The notes below the pieces were generated by a model. That model was not told the origin of the DNA. It saw only the letters and a program-made list of their open reading frames with translations, and did not search any database. A DNA stretch of 64,000 nt, taken from contig JALMQS010000271.1 in assembly GCA_024734495.1 (NCBI GenBank), forward strand, positions 62,001 through 126,000, given 5' to 3'. Below are positions 9,824-21,800 of this stretch, piece after piece. Source of the stretch: Forficula auricularia. Taxonomy: Eukaryota; Arthropoda; Insecta; Dermaptera; Forficulidae. The position numbers and the translations under genes are program-made. How positions within the stretch are numbered: the first letter of the stretch is position 1; every line of letters starts with the position of its first letter.

Positions 9824-12800
9824 CTAAAATTAAAAAAAAAAATGCTTAATTATTTTTTATTTTTTGACATAAGTTTTCTTAAGGTAGTACTTTCGCGACA
9901 ATCTACAGAAAAAGCTTTAGCCTCGTAACCACTCTATACATATTAACGGTGCTAAAACTTTAGGTTATGTTTTTTTAACGTGACTGTACTTCTCACACTA
10001 CTATATCCTCTTTATGAATGGATCGTTTCCAAGCTATTGATCTTATATCCCCTCCACTAAAAATAATCGTCCAAATATGTTTTTTTTTAAATTTTTTATC
10101 AAAACTACGATTTAAATAATTTCAATTTTTTTTAAGTTACTCTGAATATATTATTCTAACAAATATTAGTTTTTCATCAAGATCGTGAAAGTCCTTCAAT
10201 GAAAAAAATAAAATAATGATCATTTTTCCACCCTTTCCCAATCTACCATATGTAAATAATTCCATTTTTAATTGCAATTATTTCATGTTTGGTGTGATAA
10301 ATCGTTTTTAAATTTTAACAGTGTGTTTTTTATGGTTTTAATGACTTATATGACAAGTTTTGAAGACTTGAATTTTTGCATTTGTGATAGAACTAACTTA
10401 ACTAAGGCTTATAGTGGAACTTTGGTAAGGAGATAAGAGCGATCTTTCTGGTTGAACACCCCTTTATTCAGAAAATATGTCAAAATTTTCTAGTTTATTT
10501 ATGACTTATTGACTTCTTTTTTTTTTTTTTTAAAGGGAGAAGATTTTTTTCCCCTTCCTGGCTTTTGGTCAGAACCATTTAGCCAATCACATTCTTTGTA
10601 TTATTTTATAATTTTAAATATTTACACTAGCCCTTAGTACAAATCTCTGAAGAGCCATCACAACTTTTTCACTGCACTCACACAAGGACAAAAGATAATC
10701 ACTATTTATTGGGAATTTTACACTTTCGTTGATTTCACAGTATAGCAATTGTGTCCACTTTTTGTTTAGCTCACATTCAAGCAGCACATGATTGAGCCCC
10801 TCACTGGTAAGTTCACACCTACACAATGGGGACTCCACCACTCCAATTCGATGCAGATGTAACTTCAGTGATGAGTGTCCAGTCCTCATTCTTGAAATTG
10901 ATGTAATAGCTTTGCGTGGAATGTTAACTGTTTTAAACCATGGTAATAGGGACACCGTAGGTTTAATCTTATATAAATGTCGACCTTTGGTATCCTTTTC
11001 CCACGTTTCTTGTCATAATTTCAATGATTTACATTTTTGGACTACCAGGAAGTCAGACCATATAATTTTTTCATTTGATGCTGTAGGGAGTTTACTGGCT
11101 TGCTTGGCCTCATAGTCAGCGATTGTGTTGCCTATGATTCCCTGGTGTGCGGGAATCCAGACAATGTCTACAGTATTATTATTAATAAATAAATCATAAA
11201 ATAAATTACAAATTTTTAATATATTATAATTTGATCTTAAAATATCTTTGTTGATTAAAGCATCTGTAAGACTTTTCATACAGGTCCGTCCTCAACCGTT
11301 CCTCAACTCTGACAATTTTAATATCCAAAAAACTGATGTTATTGTTTATTTCTTTTTCATATGTGAAGTCTAAATTATCATTGAAACTATTAAGCGCCTC
11401 TATACAAACGTCTACGCTGTTCTTCTTAACAATAGCCAGGCTATCATCAACATATTGTATAAATAGTTTCAACTTCATTGGTTTTATTACATCAACATAT
11501 ATTTAATCCATCACTAAGTCCGCAATAATGGGACTGAGACATCCTCCTATTGGAACTCCTTTTAATTGTTTGTAAATGTTATTATCATGTCTGAAAAAAC
11601 AATTGTCAAGACACAGACCTATAGCTTCAATGTGAAAGATTCAAAAACAAATAGAATGTTGAACTTTAAATCAATACAGTCACTTCAGCATAAGATTAGT
11701 TTAATATATGGAGAAATAGGTAGATTGGATAGAATATGTGATGAGAGCTACAGAGACATAAGATTGATTGATTTGCAAAAGAAATGTGAAAGCAATGGAT
11801 ATTCGAAACAATTTTTCAATAAAGTTCTAACTAAATATAGAAAAAATAAATTAGTAACGGAAGTGATTAAAAAAGAAGATAAAATTATTAAAGGCTCCAT
11901 CCCATATATTCATGATTTATCTGCGAAAATCTTGAGAATTCTGAATAATAATGACATAAAATTAGTACACAGTGTTGGCAGGCCACTCATGAACATATTC
12001 AATAATAAGACTCATCTTGAAAAACTTGATAAAATGGGTGTTATTTATGAGATGGTCTGTGATTCATGTAAAAAAGATAAAAAAACACACAAATATATAG
12101 GTGAGACTTCAAGACATTTGAGACAAAGAATTAAAGAACATATTTCATCGATTAATGGAAATAAATTGGTCTCCGCGTTATCCATTCATGCTATTGACAA
12201 CGAGCATAGTTTCGATTTTGAAGGAGTAAAGATACTAGATTATGAGAAGAATTGGACCAAGAGGAAAATAAAAGAATCTCTTTATATATAGAAGGATATC
12301 GATAATTGTGTAAAGTTCAAAATGGATTCGGAAAACATATCAGAATGCTACAGTCTAATTGTGTCATTGTTGTGAGAGTATTGATTTGATTTAGTATGTT
12401 GATTAAACAGGTATTGATTTTATAAGAAAAATGTAATAGGGAGATGTGTATTTTGATATTTCATTAATAAAAAATGAAAAATAAAGAATGAATTAACTTA
12501 TAATGTGTTTCTAGAATGGATTATTTATAATGGGTTTTTTAATTGTATAATAATTGACTATGCAATGAGATAATTAGAAAAAAATAAAATTGAAAATAAT
12601 ATTTAATATAATCATTAATTCAAAATAGTTTCTAGTTCAGTGATAAACGTTTTTATAAATTGTTGCTATATATATGTATGTGTGTGATTGTAATGAACTG
12701 TGTGATGTATCTATATTGAAGATTTAAGAATGAATGTTTCATGTGAAATGACAAATTCCGGTTCTTGAACGAGATGTATGTATGATTTCAAATTATTGTA

Positions 12801-15800
12801 AAAAAAAAAATTTGTGTTATATAATTCTCTATAAAAAGAAAAAATGTAAATAAATGTTTCATTTCAATTTTTAGAACTACTGAGGATGGTCGACCAGTGG
12901 TGACCGAAACTGTATAGTTATCAATTAAATAATTCTAATAGTTATTAAAATTATTGTTTTATTATATTTGTGACAAAACCAACCCTTCAATTTAACGAAA
13001 AATAAATATATTAACTAATTCTACTTTGCCCTCTGTAGGAATATTATTTATCATGCTGTAAGAAATATTATCAAATCCCGGTGATGTATCTCGTTTATAT
13101 TTTAAGGTTAATTCTAGTTCGGCAATAGTGAAATTATCATTTAAAAAATGAGCCTGATCCTGATTGGGATAGATCACTGTTTCTTGTGTGACTGTTGGAG
13201 GTGCCAATATTTCCTTGAATTCTTCAATCACGGACTCTTTTACTTTATTATTTCTTAAAGATCCAATGCTTTTCATAGTTTTGATTTTAGCCCATATATT
13301 TTTTATTGGAGTATCCTTAGTTAAACTGCCACAGAATTTTTTCCAATTGGTTATTTTTTTCTTTAAAATAATCTTTGGTTTCTTTTTCTGTTTTCTTGTA
13401 TTCCTCATAGTTAATTAGATTCATATTTCTTTTATATTTCATGAACGCTTCTTTTCTTAATTTAATCTTTTCAGTGCAGGTCTTATCCCACCATGTGGGT
13501 GATTTTATTTTATTTAATGTTTAAGTTTTTTTCTGTGGTATTGAATGAGTAGCAGCTGTTTCTATTATCTTTATGAAATTTTCATACCTTTCTGCTGGAT
13601 TGGTGTATGTTGCAGGTAGGTTTTCTAAGATTATATTCTGATACAGTGTGAAATCAGCCTTGTCTAGATTCCATTTGATTATGGGACCATAGTTTGCAGT
13701 GTTATTATTATTTTGTGTTACTTTAATTTTAGTAGGAAGATTAATATTTAGTATTATTGGAAGATGATCGGAGGATATTGGATCTGGGTCTACCCGCCAC
13801 TCAATATTTGGAGCAATGTCTGCTGTAGCCAGAGTTAGATCAAGTGGGGATTAAATTCTATTGTTTCTTTCAACCATCGTATTAGAACCATCATTTAAAA
13901 TTATAAGGTTTTCCTTATCTATATTTTCGAGTAATTTTACTCCCGCCTGTGTCGTTTTTTTACATCCCCAGACCATATGATGGCTGTTAAGGTCTCCGCC
14001 AATTATAGTTGGTCCCTTTCTGAAATTATTTAATTTATTCCATTCCCTATATGGGATTTTTTTCCCAGGGGACACATAGACTGAGTATAAATTTAAGTTA
14101 AAAATTTTTAAGGATATGCTAATTCCACATATTTCCATTGAATTAAAATCGTCCGTAATTTTTATTTCACTAAAATTAATAGATCTATGAACTAGGATAG
14201 CGGATCCGCCATAGCAGGAGTCTTTTCTTATAATATTATATTCAGATAAGTAGAAATGGCTTTTTTTAGAAAGCCAGGTCTCAGTTAAAAGAATTATTTG
14301 ATATTGTTCGATTTTTATTTTACTTTCTAAATTAATTTTATTTGCGTTAATCGATCTACAATTCCATTGTATTATCTTGAGATTCTTGAAATCCATGAAT
14401 GTGAATAATATATTTCGTTTCCAATAATTTTTCAATATCTTTTAAATTTTCAATAATATTAGATGGTTCTTGTTGAGATAATTCTAAAATTTTCCTTTTT
14501 ATCTTATTAAAATAATCTTCAACATTTTGAATTATTTCGCTCTCATAAATTTTGGACATTTAAGCATATCCAGAACACTGTGATCATTATTTGGTGGTTG
14601 GCAATGTAGGCATTTTGGGTTTTCCTTATTTGGGCACTCGTTTGAATTTAAGTGTGTGGTAGAGAGACAAAAAGCACATTTTTTATGCATACTACGACAT
14701 TGTTTGGCAACATGGTGGTATAACAAGCATTTGTGGCAGATAATTACCCTTTTAATAAATGGAGACACTTTGCACTTCTGATAATCGATACTAACTTCTG
14801 TGGGAAGGTAAGTTCCTCTGAACGTAATCATTACAGTCCCTGTAGGAATATATTCAACCTGATCATTAATCTTGGTTTTTCTGTTCATTCTTCTTACATT
14901 TATAATGTTAAAAGGAAGGCATTTTATATTCTCTAAAATATATTTTTCATCAACTTCAGTATCAATATTTCTAATGACACCTTGTCTCGTAACTAGATGA
15001 TTGGGAATAAATGTTTTGTATGTTGAGTTTTTAAGCCATTCAGACTTAATGAAATGATTAGCCGAACTGGCTGTATCAAACTCTATCCTTTGCGATTCTG
15101 GCCTGAATAGGAAATATTTTTAATGTTATTTTGAAGGTTTTCAAAATTGGTCTTTATGATTCTACCCAATTTCATGGGATGAATTTTTCCTATATTATTT
15201 TCCGTAGATTCAATGATAATTTGAAATGGCCCCGCATCTGTATCTAAAAATTCTTTCACTTGAAAAAAGTTTTTATTTTTTGCAGTATCCGGGGTGTCTG
15301 AGGGACATCCCCCAACAGTACCCGCCGGCTCCCCCATGAGCCGGGTAGGATATTATATTTTATTACTATACAGGCTAGTTATAGGTTTAAAAATTACAGA
15401 AAAAAAAGAAAAAAAAAGGGAAAAATGTATAAAGTAATCAATGAATGCTTATCTCAGTACAAGGTTCATTCAGCTCGACGTGTCTCCTTTGTGAAGGTCA
15501 AGGCTCGGCTGTGAACTTATTGACTTCTAATATTGAAACCGTTTTAAAATGATGATTAGAATATTTTAAGACACTTCAGTCAAACAATCTTATAAAATTC
15601 AAAAAAATATTATCATCAGTTATCAACTGTTGAAGAGGGTTTCAAAATTTGAAACAGAATGTAAAATTGGTTCAATTCGAGGAACTTTTCAGAAAGTTAA
15701 AAAATCTGATCACCAAAGCCCCAACAAGTATCTGGGAGAATTTCTTAGGTTAATTCACACATTGTGAAATTTAGGAAAAATTCCTTTTACTATATATTTT

Positions 15801-18800
15801 TCCCTATTATAATAAAATATATTCAGAACTACAACCAATTTAGAGTATTGGACGACTGTAGAAAAATTTTCATGAGTGGACAAATTTTGTGACAAATAAT
15901 TTCATTATTAAATTTTTATTTAAATAATTAATTTTTTGAGTCAAAATCAGTAATATTTACAATAATGCTTAAAATACAAAAACACATAGGGCAATCAAGG
16001 TACCGCGACATTTCATCCCCCGACAAAATATCCCCGACAAAATATCACCGACAAAATATACAAAGGACAAAATATTCCAAGGACAAAATATCCCCCGGCA
16101 TAATATCTTCTGACAAAATATTCCCCAGTATAAGGGAGAATACAAAAGAGACACCGTGCACGACGATTGGCTGTTCGGTTTTCAATGTGTGTTTGATTAG
16201 AAAAAAATGGGAGCTCGAAACACACCCCGCCCGGACTAAACTTTCGGAGGTTCGGTGAATATATATTCACCGAACCGGAGTCGATTTGCATTAATCATAA
16301 GTTTCACGCGAGGAAGGGTTATTTTGTCATGAGATATTTTGTCGGGGAAATTTTTTTGTTGGGGAAATATTTTGTCGGGGGATGAAATGTCGCGGAATCG
16401 TACATCAAACATATAGCTTAGTGAAGCCAGGACTTTTACAGAATGTGACGAACTTATACGAAAACGAGATATATAAGTTTTTCAATGTTTCACCTCTTTA
16501 GAATTCGAAAGTTTTTTTGTTTTTTTCAAGTATTTAGTTTAAACGAAACTTTAAAAAAATTGAAATTATTCAGTAGTTCCGGAGTAATCTTGATATCTTT
16601 AAAAGAAACCATGGTTGTATAATTTTTGAGTTTTTATCTATACTATAATTCTGATCATCTTTATTGTTTACATTTTTGTCTTAAAATTAATAGAAAAAAT
16701 CTATTCTGAAATGCAAATGTTACCAGTTAACGATATTTTTTTACCTTTATAATAATCAGGTGTTTTGAATATATATTGAAAATATTTTGTCTCTATCTGG
16801 TTGATTTTAAAGCCAGATTCTTGGTAAATTTTATTTATATCTTCACATAGATTTTTTGAATCCTGAAATGGAGATATATGGTTCTTGTAATCCTGAAAAA
16901 ACAAACAAAAACATATTAAATGAACAGGAAAGATGAAAATGAATGACCCTATTTTCAAATTGCATAAAAAGAATTAAAATATATTTTTAATGCATGTATT
17001 TAAAAATACCCTCGCACACACACACTCACACACACACTAGGCAAACAACTACTAAATACCAGGTGGCGATCTGAGTTAGGGAAGAGGAGAGAGTCCAGAG
17101 GACATGTATAAGGTCGGCGGGGTGAATGATGATCTTTGGTGGGTTTAGGGGGGGGGGTAGGGTCAGTGGTTAGAGAAGGAGAGGAGAATATAGAGATTTT
17201 AACTAATTCTAAAAATTACGGAGGACTTAACTTAAAATAGCAAAAACTGCAGAGCTAACCTGAGTGTATGGAGCCCATTTTTTATTTTTTGTTTGTTCTT
17301 TGTAAGCATCGAAGAGATAGGTATTGGTGACAAAAGAAAGTAGAATCTCTCCTCCAGATTCGAGCATTTGAATCAGATTACGAGCTACTTGGCTGAAACA
17401 ATGAACATAATCTTCAGTACAAAATATTCTAAAAATTATTATAAAAGCAATTTTACAAAAAAAAAACATAAAACTTTATAATATAACCCTTTTAGGGTTA
17501 TTTTGTTCAAAATGAAACATGACCCCCATAATGTCATTAGAATATCTATCAAAGCATTGTAGCTCTTAAAATAATTTAATAGGAATTTACAAGTATCTAC
17601 TTATTTATTCTGAAATCAAAAGTCCAATTAAAATTTTAATCCAATATCTTACAAAGGGTTGAATTTTTTGTTTGTTGAAAATACAAAACTAATTAGAAAA
17701 TATATTGTTTAAATTTACTCTTTACTTTCTTGAACAATAAAATTAAAAATTTTATACGGGAAAGTACTCTAATCTCTTTTGCTTCTTTTCAAAATAAAAA
17801 TCAATTTATATTAGCATTCGAACGATACAAAAAAAATGCTACACGTTGACATACTACAATAAGTATATCTATAATAGAGAATCAAATCTTCCAATCTCAT
17901 AATGACCCTTCAAAAGTCAAAAATGCACGATAAATATGCAAAAAGTATTTAAGTAATAGGTATGTAATATCTGGGTTTTTGAAGGATTATAAATGATTGC
18001 TATAAAAATATAGTTTTTATTAAAATAACATATTTACAATATAATAAGTTCACAAATTAAATACTTTATCTATAAAAATATATAATGAGGGGCCGGTAGC
18101 GCAGTCGGTTAGACCACCAACTTTTCTAATTCGATTAGGAGAACATCAACATAGACTTCATCAATTCGATCACAGCAAGAAGCAAAATGAATTTATTTAT
18201 TAAAAAAAAATCGGCCCCTCGGCTCCAGAAACTGACAATCTCTGGCGCATGCGCAAGACGAAATTTCGTAACAAGCAACCATGAATCGTGAGAGGCAAAA
18301 CAAGATTACCCCAGGAGGTAACCAATCCACCCACCCTCGAGTGGCAACCGGGCATTCGGATTCTGGGGGACCCAGACCATAACGAAATCAAGGAATAAAC
18401 AATCAAAGAATAACGCCAAAAATCCACACATACCTGGGGACCTTTAAGATCAACACACTCATCCGGCCAGGAAAATTACATAGTCTGACCATGGAACTCG
18501 ATAAACAAAAATCAAGATCCTGGCCTTGCAAGAAATAAAAGCTTTGCGTGACCCCAAGGGTCCAAACGCAAACAAAAAAAAAAAAAAAAGAATAGAATTT
18601 AAAAATCCTTATTATAATGCTTTTATCGTAACACAGATATAATTAACAAAATAGGATATTCCATTAAGATAGACATGAGACAAATGTGTCGAGCAGTTAA
18701 ATGCAAAAAGTAAACATCAATGAAAAGTGAATATCCTAACAACATAAAAGTCCCTAAACAAAGGAGCCAAATTTATAGGTATATACCATATGTACATATG

Positions 18801-21800
18801 TATAGACTTATTCCTTTAAATTGCTTAATATGTCGAAAGCTAAAAATGCTATAGACAGTTTTCGAAATAAGGGGCTGCTGATATTTTTTATTCAGGTATA
18901 CTGTGAAGAAATCTAGACACTTTTTACTTGATTGCTATTGGTTCTATTTCGTTAAGTAATGGCCATCTGTTGAGAATTGACAAATTTCGAGCACTGATGA
19001 AGAAGAGAATAGCTAAGTATCCCCTGAGGATATAATGCAGTATACTCCCTGAAAATTTAAAACGATTTTGAGTTGAAAGAAAAAAGTTCTGGCTATCTGA
19101 ATATGACGATTTTTCAAAAATCGATCGGCTTTAGGTGTCCATAACATAACTAAATAAAAGCAATCAAGTAAAAAGTGGGTAGATTTCTTCAGAGTATACC
19201 TTAACAAAAAGTATCAGCTGCAGATCAAACCTCTACTTCGAAAACTGTAGATATGACAGCATTTTAAAAATAGGCAAAGTTTCTCTGAAACAGTGGTTTA
19301 GTTAGCAGTTCGCTGTGAAGCCGGACTTGAGTCTAAACCAATGACCAATTTTTTTTTAATGTAGAGGGCTTACAGAGAAGAATGCCGCTTCAAACAAGTT
19401 TCTAAGTTATAAAGAAGGTGAGATATAAACTTTTGAAAATAACAGAAAAATTGACTTTTTTCAAAATTCAAAAAATTCTCTAGCGGCCAAATTTAATCGA
19501 ATCGGGCTCAAATTTTCAGGATCATCTCCTTTTCTGATGTACTTTCGAGTAAAAAATCGACATCAAAATCGGTGATCCACCCCCGCACACTTTCGTCGAA
19601 AAGTAATGAATCTGCCCATATATACCATATGTATATAGGAACAAATTTATATTTGTAAGAGATCACTTTTCTGGAAAACTTAACCACTTCCTAGGAAACC
19701 AGTTTTTCTTTTTGCTAAAATGTTTATTTTCTATAATTCGAAAAAAATCGATTTAAATTTTTTTTTATTTTTTGGTTCCTTGTTCGAGCGATTACTAAAA
19801 TTGTCAAATATTGACTTAATAGTGTATAATTATATAATAAGTTACAATATATCCAATGATATATTGTAATAAGAAATTGCAAACAGAGACAGATTAGGGA
19901 AAGAGAAGGATGAAAATAGTATTTGCTTAAATATAAATTCATTAAAAATAAATTGTAAAAATAAATAGTATAAATCAATATAATTTTTTTAATAAAGTAA
20001 GTCAGAATTAAAAATTAGCAAGCATAATAATAACAATAAAATAGAAATTAGAATTCGCGCAGGAAACAGGGTGCGGCACGGACGCGGGATGAACCTCTAG
20101 GAATTATTTATGTATTTTCCTTTTGAAATAAAAAAAACAAATAGTGAAATGAAGAGTTTGAAAACCGCCGCTTGAAGGAAACAGGAGAAGTTAAGAGGAG
20201 AAATACTGACGGTGGGGGACAGCTCGGACAGTCGTTGAGGACATCTCACGAGGTACACACATTACAACAACCAGGAGAGTCCTTGAACACACCTCTAGAT
20301 ATACACATAAAGAACCAGAGGAGTCTTGGATGATAACTCACCATATTACATCTCACGAGGCGCTCTTTAAAGAAACAGGAGCCCTTGATCATACCTCGAT
20401 ATACATATGCATGGAGGACAACTGAGGCAGCAGTTGAAGATCACACATTTCTCAATTTTTTGAGTCCACAATACAACTTCTAGGCGGTGATCCAGGAAAC
20501 CCCTCTCTAAATATACGTCTAGAACAAATATCAATAGGACTGTCTTCGCTAACATATGTCGATACAGACATTTATCGAGGACGCCTATCTCATTCCTACC
20601 GCCGTCACCACCAAGATTGTTATCAAAGGGACAGGTCACCACGAGAGGAATTCTTGAAATCCAGCAAATCGCCAGTCAGGATCCTACAGCCTCACCACCA
20701 AGAGTATAATCACCATCTTGTATTTTCTCTTTAACAACTATCTATATCTGCTGATCTCAAGCGGCGATTGAATGAATTCGCATTATCAATAATAAATGAT
20801 TCCAACATGATCTCTATTATTATTGAAAATTAATAACTCCTGCTTGCCAATCCAATTTCCTTTGTTCCTTTTTTATTATAACTTTTATATAAGCCATTTC
20901 TGCAATCCATTTTTATTTTAATTTCATAGTAGTCAATTAATAGTAAAGTCAGTAGATATAATTTCAGAAAATAAGCACCAAGAGAGTTAACCCTGAGTAT
21001 ACACCCACCAACCAAAAAATATAAAATAGCCCTCCAACCATCAGATTTTCATAAAACCCACTGCAAAGTACTTTATTTATTTACCGATGATTTTGAACCC
21101 AATGCAGACAGTAGAAGGATATAATTTTGTTGAATTTGTCGTCGATAGGGACTTTTTGTGCTCCAATATCGCCTTGGATATAAGAAATGCCTTTTCGCTT
21201 GGCATGATTGGCCATGGCGTATTCCACCATCGCAGAACTTATGTCCATGCCAACGATTTGCGACCACTTGCAAGGAATCTTATCTGCTATTATTCCTTCG
21301 GTATGGTCACCTGGGCCGGAGCCCACGTCAAGTATTCGATCGCCATCCTGCCAATTCAGTACCTTAAACAGAAATGGAAAATCGCTACTTTATTTTTAAC
21401 CTTCTACTTTAACTTTAGTAAATTCGTTAATCAAAGATGTGTAGTCTAGAGTGGCAGCCAATGTACACATGTACGTGCCCAGCTATGGGCAGGGAGGCTG
21501 GTACCCTATCTCCTTAGAAGATGAAATAAAGTTTATTATGTTGGTAACAAATAAATAGAACATGTAAAAATATATATAAATATCACATGGTGAGTCATTT
21601 TCATAATGTTATATAGGGTGCATATGCGAAATTTCGTACAAATCGATTAAAGGGTCTACAACTTGTAGTTTTATTTTTTTGAACCCCCCAATTTCGGCCC
21701 CCAAGGAAATAACTATCTTTTTTATTATAGGTTCATTTTATATTATACTAGCTGCAAGCCCCGCCTTCGGCGGCCCTCTTGTACAAGAGCCCCCCCCCCC

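Larger units (their letters stand above)
11281..12985 (+). mobile_element. Penelope-like element, 5'-inverted, nested in the LINE
   Basis: The left part (11573-11281) codes reverse transcriptase on the minus strand. The right part codes the GIY-YIG endonuclease on the plus strand, and the non-coding tail runs to about 12985 with a hammerhead-like motif. Order and orientation fit twin priming, where the 5' segment is inverted. Its target is the LINE, and about 1.5 kb of LINE sequence is missing at the site. Confidence 0.75.
10518..15514 (-). mobile_element. LINE with RNase H (I/R1-like group), full-length ends, inside intron 4 of JHAMT-like B
   Basis: The insertion is flanked by the 14-base target duplication acttattgacttct (10504-10517 and 15515-15528) and ends in a poly(A) tail of about 15 residues, seen as T at 10518-10531. 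From 5' to 3' it encodes a CCHC ORF1, an apurinic-type endonuclease, the start of reverse transcriptase, then (after an interruption by a Penelope-like element) RNase H and a C-terminal region. Frameshifts and stops break both frames. It runs in the same direction as the host gene. Confidence 0.85.
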
